NCBI GenBank assembly: GCA_903632075.3
Contig: CAHIKZ030005439.1
Coordinates: 1,703,501-1,767,500 of the forward strand
Reading direction: 5' to 3'
Source: Acanthosepion pharaonis
Lineage: Eukaryota > Mollusca > Cephalopoda > Sepiida > Sepiidae
DNA: 64,000 bases
A program made the translations under genes and the position numbers. Positions within the stretch are counted from its first letter, which is position 1. Each line of letters starts with the position of its first letter. Shown in pieces: positions 31,974 to 44,420 of the stretch. The notes under the pieces were generated by a model, which was given only the letters and a program-made list of their open reading frames with translations, was not told the origin of the DNA and searched no databases.

Positions 31974-32572
31974 AAGGGTGTTCCAATAACTTGGACTGAT
32001 TTTAAATGTGACTTAAGTTTAAGCGTCTAATGATTTTTTCTTTTTGTTTCAGATTTAACAACTAAGTCTGTGGCAATTTCAATCATGGAAAGATTAACAA
32101 TCAAAAATGTGTTGAAGTTTCAAGAGTGCAATTGCAAAAATTGTTCATAAATTCAAACAAACTGGGTCAGTGGCAGATGAAAAAAAAACACCATTGCATG
32201 CTCGTTTATGCCGTTCAGCTGAAAACCTTGCTGCAGTACATGAGAATGTCGAATATCCAGACACCTCTATTCATCATCGCATGCAAGAACTGAACCGCTC
32301 TACAACAACGTTACATTGTTTTTAATTGCACTCTTGGTTGGTTGATTATGTTGACTAAAAAAATCGCAAAGTGCATGAAATGCATTTCTGTTTGAACGTC
32401 CATTTTTGTAATAGGCTTCTATAACTTTAACATGTTGTTTGATTGTTAATCTTTCCATGGTTGAAATTGCCAAAGACTTGAGTTGTTAAATCTGAAAGAA
32501 AAAGAAAAAAAATCATTAGACGCTTAAACTTAATTCACATTTAAAATCAGCTCAAGTTATTGGAACACTCTT
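31974..32572. mobile_element. 599 bp foldback element from two converging mariner 5' ends
   Basis: The arms 31974-32107 and 32437-32572 are inverted copies of each other (about nine in ten bases alike). They start AAGGGTGTTCC, are flanked by TA on both sides (31972-31973 and 32573-32574), and each contains the start of a transposase frame: MERLTIK at 32085 on the plus strand and MERLTIKQHVKVIEAYYKNG at 32458 on the minus strand. Inside, the left half goes on 'KIVHKFKQTGSVADEKK' and 'ENLAAVHENVEYPDTSIHH', the right half 'HALCDFFSQHNQPTKSAIKN'; both belong to the N-terminal DNA-binding region of mariner transposases. There is no catalytic domain, so the element is non-autonomous. Confidence 0.88.
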
Positions 32573-32604
32573 TAGAACATACATTAGGCATATATCTATC
32601 TATA

Positions 32605-32790
32605 TTTCTGAGGTGAGGTATTGTAATTATTTACATTGTTTGGACTGTTGTCCTCATCTTTATTGCCATATTCACAATGTTTCAGCCATTGTATGCTTCT
32701 GCCTTCTTCAGGTGATTGGAATATAGTAATAAAGATAAGGACAACAGTCTGAACAATGTAAATAATCAGACATATATCTCTTGATATTAA
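32605..32790. mobile_element. small foldback element, internally deleted
   Basis: Arms 32621-32666 and 32725-32775 are inverted copies, with the phrases 'ttatttacattgtttggact' and 'tgtcctcatctttatt'. The centre carries 'ttcttcaggtgattggaat', also present near 58515. The tRNA-like part of its relatives is missing. Confidence 0.8.
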
Positions 32791-34000
32791 GAAAAATTGA
32801 TTATAATGTCCTATAAATGAATACGTTAATTTCAGTTCAGATGGACCCTTACCAGGAAGAGGAAGTAAGGCAGGCCAAAAAGCATTCAGTTGAAGACAGT
32901 GATGACAACTGCACAAGATGGGTTGTTTTAAAACAGACCAAAATATCACCGAGTTCAGTGAAGGGGTATGATTGCAAATTTATGTCCCAGTCAGGACATA
33001 ATAGAATAATATTATGATTAGTTCCCAATTTGGGCCTGTATATTTCCATAGTTTTTTTTTTTTTTTGCCTCATAAAAAAAGCAATCTGTTAAGTTTAAAT
33101 AATTGAATTAACAATAGGAAATCAAGTAAAAGTTGTTGCTGTTTTGGATGCACATATCTTCACAATTCTAAAATCAATTTTTGAACAAAAACTTCAAAGC
33201 ATTGAGATTTTATCTTTATAAATTAATTTTTGCCTAATTTAAGCACCATAGCTTTTGTTCATATTCTAATTTAATTATAAATATATATATATATATGGCG
33301 TGTCTTACCGTTAAGCTACAGAGGTCCTTACAGCAAGTAAAGGCTGAATTATCCATTAAGAAATGTTCATTTCTTGTTGGACTTTTCAATATATTTGGTT
33401 GGATTGATGTGAGTTTGTGACCCTGGGTTTCACGCTTTTGCGTTATGTTAGCTCTATCTCTGATATTGAGCACTTTCTAATAAGTACCGCGCATACACAT
33501 ATATATATTCACACACACACATTTCTGTGTAATTATAATTTCAATGATATAATTTGAGCAAAAAAAATTAATAATTACATGCAGACTGTATCTTAATATT
33601 TACGGATATGTATATAATTATGAAGTTTTCTCTGAACATAAAATGTAAAAAGTAATTTGAAAATAAATACCAAATACAAGAGTGAGAATTTTTTTAATTC
33701 AAATAAACAGTTTAGAATTTTACATTTCAGCTTGTTTTAAAAATTCGTTTTTTCAAATATGCAGTTTTTTTTTTTAAATTTCCAGAAAAGATATTTTTCT
33801 TTTTAAATAATAATGGTCGGGTAATATAAATGTTTTTTAATACAATAAGTTAAAAGTAAAACAAACAATCTAGTCTAAAAATATCATTTCTGTTTCTACA
33901 CTACAATAATGTGTTTTTTTTATCAATCTAGTGTTTTTTTTTTCTTCTCATTCAGTTGTATATTTATTTATTTAATCCCTCTCCTCCGATTCTAGCAGAT
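32791..34000. other. non-coding DNA with TA and CA repeats
   Basis: The frame 32817-33017 has no family. At 33297-33480 a unique-looking segment is enclosed by TA and CA/TA repeats; its minus strand ends with 'ctgtagcttaacggtaagac', similar to a tRNA box A, so it may be a truncated SINE. T-runs increase from 33700 onward. Confidence 0.4.
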
Positions 34001-34019
34001 ATATCTATATTTTTTTTTT

Positions 34020-34190
34020 TAAGTAAGCGAGTGGTGGTGTCCCAGTGAAGCCTGCTGATAAACCTACCACCAACTACACCGCTGCCCTCTTGAATGTTTC
34101 AGCTCTATGTTGAATTGGTACAGCTGCCAGCAGCCATAATTCGCTTGGTCGACCAAGTCAGCTTTTCGAGGCAGCCGTCGTCGAAGCTGG
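34020..34190 (+). promoter_or_regulatory. candidate 5' non-coding exon or promoter
   Basis: About 170 bp that is far richer in G, C and CpG than its surroundings ('gccgtcgtcgaagctg' near 34172), without a long frame, ending in a donor-like CTG|GTACGT near 34190. It could be the first exon of the PHF13/PHF23-like gene or of another gene. No transcript evidence is available. Confidence 0.35.
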
Positions 34191-34232
34191 TACGTTGTTT
34201 GTCAATAGCAAACATAATAATGACAACGCTAA

Positions 34233-34284
34233 TCTATATATGTGTATATATTTTATATAATATATATATATATATATATATATT
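34233..34284. repeat. TA microsatellite
   Basis: Interrupted TA run just 3' of the candidate exon. Confidence 0.85.
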
Positions 34285-37200
34285 TGAAAAAATGTCTTGA
34301 ATTGTTTCTTATTTCATGCCCCTCGACCTTCATTTTTAAATATATATTAATAGGCTAGTATACTTACTTGTCTCTCTCTTTCTCTCTCCCTTATGGCGGC
34401 CATATCATCTCTTTAGATGGCTTTCTAGAATTGTCCACTTAAGTTTTAAAAAAATAACGTTTTACTCCCGAGCAAGACACGTTCATCCACTGGCCGTGAA
34501 CTGCTGCATTTTTATTCGTTTTGTGAATTTGCTGTTATACAGTACCACGGCTAGCCACCATTTGAGCGACACAAGGTCAGAATTAACTTACGTATTTATA
34601 TTTGCAACGTTGTCTTGTTTGTACGCCATTTTTGTAAAAAGATCGTTCTGATTATAAAATCGTCTTATTTGCCGCCTTAAGGTAGTAGCTGTATTTTGAT
34701 AAACTGTTCATAAATTGTTTATATATAATATATATATATACTTAAGTTTTATGAACAAAAGAAAAAATGATCTACTTAAAAAATTACATTTTAATTAGAA
34801 AAATCCTAATTCGCCATGTTGAATCCGAGTGTTTTTCCTTGCTATAATTATAATTTTGAGCATATCTAAAATAAGTTTTGATCTTGCTACGCTTTGTCAG
34901 GACTCATTTTGTTAGTCGTACATTTTGATATTCAAGAGTTATTTTCATTTTGCTTTATAAATAAAGGACTTAAGTTTATTCAAAAGCTACAACGACTACT
35001 ACAACAAACGCGACTGAAACCAATCTGGCTACGGGAGATAACTCAAATATTAAATTTTTAAATTAAACTGATTTTATTTTGTAACCCGAAATTCATAAAA
35101 ATAATTCTGAAAAGTTTAAATGGAAATTTAACAGGAGTTCAGATCTAATAAAATTTTATAATAAAAAAAGAGTGGTGTTTAATTTGATTTTAGAATTAGT
35201 CGAACATTAGTTTTTAAATAAGAATCAAATTTTAAGAGGTCTCCATTTAAAAATCCTATAGCTCTTCAAACTTCTCCCCCACCAAATATTTCTTTATATT
35301 TTCTTATCCGTTTTGAAAATGATCTAAAATATGAAATGATTAGTTTGTTTTAGTTAGATGTATATTCTAGAGATTTACCACCACCATACCTACACTTTAG
35401 TTCTGATTTTTGTTTTAACAGTTTTGTAAATTACTAGACATTTTTTAAGAATTACTTGATGAATATTTGTATTTTAATTAGATAATAATCAATAAAAATA
35501 TTTTTATTATGCTTACAACCCTAATGAATGTATAATTTTTAATTTTGTATTTCATTGGTAGGTTAGATTTTATTTTTTATTGTAAAATATTTCGAACAAA
35601 CTAAGTACAAGTGAAAATAAGTAGTTATACTTCTGTACACTTTCTTTAACCACTCACCAGATTTAATTTGATAATGGTTCTTTAGTAGTAAATACAAAAA
35701 TTAAAATAATGACCTGATATTTTTGGTTCATAGTTGTACAAACTGGTTTACCAACTGTGATAGCTCAAATCAAAATGGTGAATGATACTATTTTTCTTTT
35801 GTTTTGTAATTAATTTAATAATTTCTATACTTGTAAGATGGAAATCTTTTAAAAAGGTTAACTTTTTTTTTTTTTTCTTTAATTATTTATTTATTTATTT
35901 ATTTATTTTTTTCAAACCTTTACAAATGTTGCTTAAATTCTTGTGAATCCTATTTCTCATTTCTTTTTTATCCTCTTAGTTTTGTTCCAATTTTCTTAAC
36001 CCAAACAGCAATCTTCCATTCTTGTGATGAAATCATTCATAACCTGTCTTGGACTTTCTTATATTAATCTTATTTTAAAAATTAGCATAATCATTAACCA
36101 ACATTTTGGTTTCTTAGAAACTTGATGCATGTTTTATTTTTGTACTTAAAGAAAAAAATGTTACTGTTCACTTATGGATGTTTAAATAAGTAAAATATTT
36201 GTTAAAGAGGAAGATAATATAAGTTCAAGTTGGGTGAACAAAGTTACAGTTCAACTAGCAAATTTTTTTTCTAAATGAAATGTCATATCCAGTATTGGTG
36301 TTGTTTTTCTCCTGTCTGGGCATGTTACTGTCATAGTAGCTGCTCTTGTAAATGTGACTAATTATGTTTTGGACTTTGTTATACTCAGTTTCTGCAGAAA
36401 CTATATCCAGTTTTCTTTGTATTGATTGAGGTTTATATTTGGTTTACATACAGGCTTATCTTTGGTATACTTTTCAAGAACTCTAGTTAATGAAATAGTG
36501 AATTTGAATTACATTGCTTATTAGAACTAACAAAAAAAATTGTTTATTCAAATTTCACCCTATATTTTTATAGGAAATTTCTTAAAGCTCATTAACTATT
36601 ATCAGTGTGTTTTCAGGACAAAAATTATTTTAAAAATGTAATTTATCCAGTAGCTATCTTTTTATTTTATTTTTCTTTTGTGCCACAAATCTCCCATCTT
36701 AAAACAATATTGGATATGGTAATCAAACTTTGTCAGCTTCAGTTCAACTAAATAACATTTATTATACAAAATGAGTGAGGTTTGCAAATGTAGAATTTAT
36801 ACCTATTAGTTTCCTTTTAGCTTATATTAAAACTTAAACCTTATTTCACATTCTAAAATCACAATGGGAAATTTTTATCTTAAATTATTAAAATATTGAT
36901 ATTAATCTTATTAAATCTCTTATTTTTTATTCCCGCAGAAAAAAGCATGGACATTACAATTAGTTTACAATTTAAGTAATTTTTAATCATTTATCTACTC
37001 AACTTTTTTATATCCCTCTCTATAAAGGAACAGTGGTCGATTACTAAACTTAGTAAATTAAAAAAATTGTTTTTTAATACTTCTGTTGCTGCTATAAAAT
37101 TATTCATGTATCCTTAAAAAGCACTTATCATCAATGTTTAATTGTTCCTGTATGGATGTCAACTAGTCTTGACCCATAAATTTAAGATCAGTATTAATAG

Positions 37201-40200
37201 CAATTCATACATTTTAAATCTCAAAAAAATTGATATAATCATTATTTTTTTTTTTCTCCAATTAAATCCTATACCTTCTAAGTTATTTTTCTGTATGTGA
37301 GTCTGGATTCATTGTTTTTTGTGTGCTAAATTTGATTGTTTGGTTTAAAATGTAATACACTGGATTAAAATTTTTAGTTAGTATTCTTACTGTCTTCTTC
37401 ACTGTCAAGTTTTTCATGTTTTTTAAACTTAAAAATGTAATTTTTGTATTATATAAATAAAGTCTGAAATTTTGAATCAACTACTATTTTCTTGTAATTT
37501 ATTATGATCTTCATTTTTTATGTACTAATATCAATATTGAAATGCAGTATCTCCTCCACTTTGATTAACCTGTAATGTGAAATAAGATCAGATAAATTTT
37601 AGAATGGCTGAAGAAAAAAAAAAAAAATTTACCATGCAGAATTAAAAAAAAAAAAAAAAAAATGTAAAATGTACATTTTACTACTAGAAAATATCCTAAA
37701 TTTATACTTTTGGAATAAAATAAACATTACAAAGAAATTTCTAATGGTGCCTCTAGCATGATGATTTTTTTTTTTTTTTATGTTCTCAAATGTCTCCAAC
37801 AATAGCATACAAAATACAAGCAAACTGAAATATAGATTTGTAATTTTATTGAAAAAGCAAGATGATAAATTTCAATTACAGGTCTCCAATTTTTTATTTT
37901 TGTTAGAAGTTTATGCGGATGTACCAAAAACCACCTCAAGGTTAATAAATTTAATAGGAATTGTTTATTAATACCACTATCGATCATTTTACATCAATTC
38001 AAATGATAATTTTATCAATTATCTTTTTTGATCTTGTTTTCCTTAGTGACTGGAATATGCTACTTGATTGCATTGGAGTTGGTAATTTGTTAAATTTATA
38101 TTAATATTCAAGTAATGTGATTTAGTAATTTTTTTTGTTTTTTTTCTAATGGTTTTTGTGATTAAAACTTTTGAAAACTTGGTTGTGCTTGGAAATATTT
38201 ATGCTGTGGTTATGTAGGCAAAAGCCTCTCTGCCATATTTTATTATCTGTCCAAGAATATGGCCCTCCACAGCATAGGTTAAAGTCGGTTTTAAAATATT
38301 TTACTTGCTATCTTTTTAGATAAAGATATTTGTGAAATGAAGCACAAATTGCTGTTAGACCTTTATAAATGTTTTTCTTTGAAAAATACAGCAAGGTTTT
38401 TTCATCTTTAAATACAATTCTAAGTACATATTTATTCTGATTTATTTTAAATTGGTGTTTGTCATGCTAAAGACTTTTGTCACTCTTACCAAAAGTTTTA
38501 TAGGAGAAGTGGTATTAAAGAATTTTTCTTTCTCCCTAGAAGCATAAAATGAGACCATTAGTGCATGCTTAAATGCAGACTGAGCAGTCATTTTATAAAT
38601 TGTATATTAAAATCTCCATTTTTTTAAATATTTCGACAAGAAAATGATTTTGAGATGGTTTTTGGTTAATATTTATCAAAAAATTAACTACTATTCACCA
38701 TTGCTATCAAAGCAGATATGGTTGTATAGTTTCTTGGTATGTTTTCATTTTGTTCACTTTAAAAAAAAAAAAGCTCCATATTGCTAACATTAAAGATTCT
38801 TTATGGAACAAAAATACTACTTTGGATCAATAAGTTTCTACTCAAGAAATTATGGATTACTTTATTTGCATTAAATTAACAATCTTTATTCTTTCTTGCT
38901 CAAACACTTCTCATAACACTTTCAGTTTTGTATTCAAAACTCTTGTATAAATTTTTAAGTTGCTTACTATAAGAATTATGACAATTTAATATCCTTTATG
39001 TATAAACTCTTAAAAGAAAAAAATTTAAATCTGGAAATAGTAAATATACTCTAGCAAAGTTGTTTCAATTTTGCACATTTTTTTTTCTTTTTATAAAGGA
39101 AAAACAAACTAGATTTGTTGGAGCCAGTGGTAAGCATGTGTTGATCTGTGAAAGTAGATGTAGAAGAATTCTGAATTTGCATCCTTTCATGATGTATACT
39201 GTGAGTGTCTTACCTGGGGGAATCCTGTAGTTCTGCTTGTAACAATTCAAAAAGCTAATAACTCAATAGCAGCATTTCATCACTTTCAAAAATAGAAACC
39301 TTGATGATGCAACTTAAATTTTTCGACATACTCATTTTTTTTTCTGTAAGTTTGAAACTGCATTGGAAATATTTAAAACAAACGTTCAAATTACTGATAC
39401 TTAAATCATTTCCTAATTAGCAAGAGTTTAAGATGTAATGAAAGATTTGAAAATGAAATTTTATAGTTTTGAGTTAAAATTCTTGTCTTAGCTATTACTC
39501 TCCCTTATAGACACATAAATATATATGCTGACCAGAAAGTCTACATGAAAATATCTTAAAATAAATCATTTATATTAAAGAACCAATTGCCAACAGTAAT
39601 TCTTTAAAATATTAAGTTTATGGTAAAATATATTAAATCATTTACTTCAATGACTTTCCTACCAAAGTATTTCAAATTCACTTGAAATTTAAATTGCTTA
39701 AGTTAAAAAAATTTTCTTTATGATCTTAAGTTTATTTCATGCACATATATTGATATTTGTGTTGAATATTTGTTAGGGATTTCTTAGATTAAATAATTTT
39801 CATTGGTCTCTATCAAGGTTGACAATATATAACATTTTTTTTTTTTTTTTAAAAACACTGCTATGACTTGAGGTGGTGAGGTATTTATGGAAGTATAGTT
39901 TGTCCAGGTCTTAGTTGGCCAATCTTTAGCTAGCTGCCAGACCTTTTATATATATATATATATATATATATAAAGATGTCCAACAAAGTACAGCAACATT
40001 AGTTATGCCTATGTGCTACATGAACACACATCCTCAGTTAAAATTCAAACTTTATCAATTTTATTTTCTGTGCTGATGAGTTATTTGGCACAAATGCTCT
40101 GACAAATTCAGTTTTTGAATTGAGTTACAGTTTATATAAATGTAAATTGTTGATGTATATTTAGTGTGCATTACATTATTCCACTTAAGAAAATTGAAAG

Positions 40201-40215
40201 TGTCTTAGAACTTTA

Positions 40216-40255
<40 letters not shown>

Positions 40256-43200
40256 TAAAATATCAACTTTTAGGACTTTCTTAAATTTGAGGAACTAAAA
40301 TGAAAAAATAGCAAAATAAAAGTAAAAAGTTTAGTCTTATGAAAGCTAATTGATTCTTATGCCATGTGAATTTTAATACCAGCATTTCTACTTACATAAT
40401 GGCTTTAAGTGTGGTTATAAAAATTTGAAATGGGATTTTTGTGTATGATCATTTATTGCCATATAAAAACAAGATTTATTCTTAGCAATTTAGATGAAAG
40501 TAGTGAATTACTTAAACTGTACAAGTTTCTGAATTTTATAAATGTAAAAATTCTTGATGGCACCTCCTCATGATGTAGATGCTTTTCCTTGTGAAAAGCA
40601 AATTCAAGATTAAAAAAAAAATCCTGTTCAGTGCTAAAGAACATTTTCATTACTTTTTACCTGTCAAGAACAAAAAATTGATACTAAATAATGTTAGTAT
40701 TAGGTCTTCTAAAACAATATTAAGTATATTATGTATCTTTTGGAGATAAAGGCTGACCATAGGTATGAGGCATGAAAGGTTTTTTTTTTTTTTTTTTTTT
40801 TTCTTCTTCTCATTTGTAAAGTGGTTTATTTATATAATTTGATTTTTATTATTAATGTGGCTAAAAAAAAAAAACACTTGTGCCAGAAATTGGTATTCAA
40901 ACTTTATTGGCAATAACCATTTGACATTTTTTATTGTCTCCAAAATAGTGACTCTGCAAAAGAGTAGTGTTGTCAGCTGTTATGATGTGGATACATTGTG
41001 TAATCATTCAACAATTTTTTAGGTCATGAGTTCTCAACTATTAAAGACTTAGAAAAAAACTGTTACAAATGAGGCTTAATAATTGACATTTGATAATAGC
41101 AATCACCTATGAGGAGATAATGTGCAGACTATAAAAGATTGCATAAAGTTTCCACAATAACTTAATAATAATGTAGAAATTAATTGACTTGTCTTCAGAG
41201 ATCAGGTGGAGAGAAATACTGAATTTTATTTGCAACATTTACAATTCCTATTTTGTCACTAAATCTTTAATATTTAGATGGAAACCTGTGCAATGAACAT
41301 TTTAGGCTGTTAAAGAATTTATTAGAAAAAAAACAACATTCAACTAAGTAGATAGAATGAAGTTAGTGTTCTTAAAATCTATATGCTCCTGTTAAAGAGG
41401 TCGGATATGTTGGCCTGTTTCATAGCCATAGGTATCAGGCTCAAATGAAAGTTCTCTCACACCAGAAAATTACAGTATGCAACTATTTATGTTCTTTACA
41501 ATAGTCAGTTTAGAAAGTAATATAAATCTCTCGGTTTGGTAGTAAAAGTTGACTCCATTAAAGAAAACAGCATGAAACTTATGGATTGATCAAGTCCGTT
41601 TTTCTCTTCAATTATTAGACATATCTTGAGTATTGCTGATTTTATTGATATATAAAAAAACAACCAAATACTTAAACTCTGCAAGATAAGTAATATAATT
41701 GCACTTCATATATTTATTACTTTTCTTGTCTGAAGAAATTCTCGTGGGTTGCTTCATTATATATAATGAAGTGTACAATAATGAACCTCTTATAAAATAA
41801 CTGAGACAGAACCTTTAAATTCTTTATACTATTAAATCATACACTAATGCACTTCTGATATAAACAAATGATTATATACAGATATTCTCTTGTCTATTTT
41901 AAAAAATATCACTGTTTAAATATAAATTTAATCATATTTCGAAACGGGTCAACAAAAAAAAAAAAATGAATATAGCCAGTGTCTTCTAATTTCTGTAAAT
42001 TCAGTTTGTTGCAACCTGTTGAATAGTTTTGATGTCAATTTTAAATGGTGTTAGATTTTATCTTGGATATAGTTAATATTCATAAATAGCTAGAATGACC
42101 TTCTATCTACATTAAATTTTTTTTTTTTCTCTATAAAACTGCCATTTTGTTAATGCTTTGGATGTCTTAGATCTGATACATTAAGAGTGACGTACTGTGG
42201 GTTTCAGCTTGTATACATACCTAAGTATGCCGTGTAAACTCATATCGGACCTGTTCATTAATATAGCAAGTTTGGTTTTTGTTGGGTGCTCTATAATGAG
42301 CTTAGTAAATTTATTGGTCTTGTTCATAGCTGAGAGACCTGTATTAATTACTAATGGTTGTAATGATTGCTTGAGTCGAGATTTCAACTTGTTTGATTTT
42401 CAAGGTAGATATAGGTCTTTCTCTACGTAGATTATACCATCTTTCCAAACATCATTTAAATGTCAAAGAATTTTGCTCCTCCACTTGGTTTTCTAAAACC
42501 GTGCCCTTGTGTCAGAATAAGTTTAGTAAATAGCTATAGATTTCAACTATTAAGTTGATACTCTTTGAAATATTTGTCCTTGGTTTTAAGACATAATTTC
42601 TTTATTATGGTAGACTTAATTCTACTGTGCTGTAGACTTTTTGTTAGCTCTAAATTATCATACTGAACCCCTTGGATAGGATCAGCTTTGTCAGGTCAAG
42701 TGTACGAAAGTAGATGTATTGACCTTAAAGATTCCAACTATGGGGTAGCAGCTCCCCATTACAGTAAAGAGGAAACTCTGGATTGTCCAGATATGTTTGC
42801 AGCACTGGTTGCAGATGAGGGTAATTTTGTGTACATGTGATAAGATCGCTTTAAACTAGGCTGTCTTAAATGTTCTCTTGTGGGAAAGACAAATTCTAGC
42901 ACTGAATTACCATAGTATTTTTTTTTAAACTCCTTACTGTGTATTTAGCTTAAATAAAAACATTTTTGATTTACCTGATCTTGGTAGTATATAAGTTACT
43001 TTCTATTAAAAGGTTAGATTTTGGTTTTCTGTTTAGCTTTTCCATTCTGAATCTGGATTGTGTATTTCTTACATCATTCAAAAGAATGCCGGTTTCCAAA
43101 AGCTTTAATATAATGTTTTAAATCTGGTAAGATTTATTGCTACTATCACTATACGTGTAAACGTCTTGATTTTTTTAGAAATATTTACCTACTCTTATCA

Positions 43201-43560
43201 AGATTTAATCATATTACATGATATAACCTTCATGTATTAAATCACTAAATTTAAAAAGTAAACAACTTTAATGATAAAGGTTCTCTATGGTTTGTCTAGT
43301 TAGAATTAGTACCTGTTTCAAATACAGTAATATTAATGTCAGGACTTTTTTTTTTTTTTTTTTTTTTTATAATGTAAAAGATGTTTCTTTTAACAGTCAA
43401 TCATATTCAATACATTTGAGAATTGCTCGTCAAAATGTAAACTTTCATAAATACCCACTAAATTTGGAAACCAAGGATATTCAGTAAACCTGTAGTTTGT
43501 GGGAACTTTATTTAAGGAATGCATCCATTAATACTTAGATACTCTTAGCCTCCTCGGGCA
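34285..43560. other. 9 kb of T-rich non-coding DNA
   Basis: No gene or recognised transposon. It contains a TTTA/ATTT repeat near 35880-35910, a TA run near 39950, a 36-base T-run at 40218-40253, and a perfect 20 bp palindrome at 41752-41771. Frames of 60-77 codons are scattered and match no family. A slightly GC-richer piece at 42180-42870 was not recognised. It may be intron or upstream flank of the gene to the right. Confidence 0.45.
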
Positions 43561-43639
43561 CCTTCACTTCAGGTATAAAAGTGACAAACCTTGAAATTTT
43601 CAGCTGGGGAATTTAGACTCAAGTTGAATGTAGAAGTTG

Positions 43640-44420
43640 AAGCAATTCAACACTGGAAGCAGATTTCATCAGTTTCTTACACATGTTCAACAGTTCATGT
43701 CCAGAGATAGACTTGTCCATGGTAGAACTTTAATCCCATGCTCAGCCCAGTTTTGCAGCATAACATGGAGCATTGTTTTGCATAAAATTTGTGTTCTTGA
43801 CCAAATGAAGAATGGAAGGATTAGAGAAGTCCTTCCAGAAGAATCAAGATATATTTTGCAGCATTAATGTTGCCAGTGCATTCTACCAAGGCTGAATGGC
43901 TAATGTACCAAATCACTCCTACATTTTCTAACTAAAAACCCAACATGTTTGACAGTTGTAGATGGTTCTTGGAAAACTTCTGACCAGACTTTCTCCTGAC
44001 CCAGATATATCTACTGGTAAGGAATTTGTCTGAGAAGATTACACCTTGCCAAGAAACTGGATATTCCTTTCTTTTCTTAATGTTGGCTGAGGTGATCAAA
44101 TGCTTACATTTAAAAGCCCTCCTCCATAGGCAATGCTATGGAAATACCATGCAGCTGTTTTGTAGTTCACATGGATAACCACTATGTTGGAAGCCTTCGC
44201 TTTTGGGTTACTTTCCATAGACAGTTAAGCAGCTTAGAACCACCTAAATGTGTCAATACATGTTTTTTTTTTCCTAAACTGAGTAATGACCCTCTTCACT
44301 GTAGCAAGAGGGATATTAAGGTTTTCTGCATTTCTGTTCTAATTGTTCAACAATCCTGCCCCTTAAAAGGAAGAGACAATTCTAATGACCCCTCAAGCTT
44401 TAGGCAACATAAGAAACAAT
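43640..44420 (-). pseudogene. Tc1/Tc3-like transposase remnant
   Basis: Minus-strand scraps in order from right to left are 'KKHVLTHLGGSKLLNCLW' (near 44270-44215), 'WQGVIFSDKF' (first catalytic Asp, near 44050-44020), 'RYIWVRRKSGQKFSKNHLQL' (44010-43955), 'NNAPCYAAKLG' in degenerate form (near 43775-43745; the usual QDNAPCH site) and 'IKVLPWTSLSLDMN' (near 43730-43690, the WPxxSPDLNP site). Each is in a different frame. No inverted ends were found. The orientation is opposite to the host gene. Confidence 0.65.

Noticed and set aside
42181..42430. Overlapping plus and minus frames of 68-77 codons
   Set aside because: No family match on either strand and no splice context; a slightly GC-richer island may explain them.
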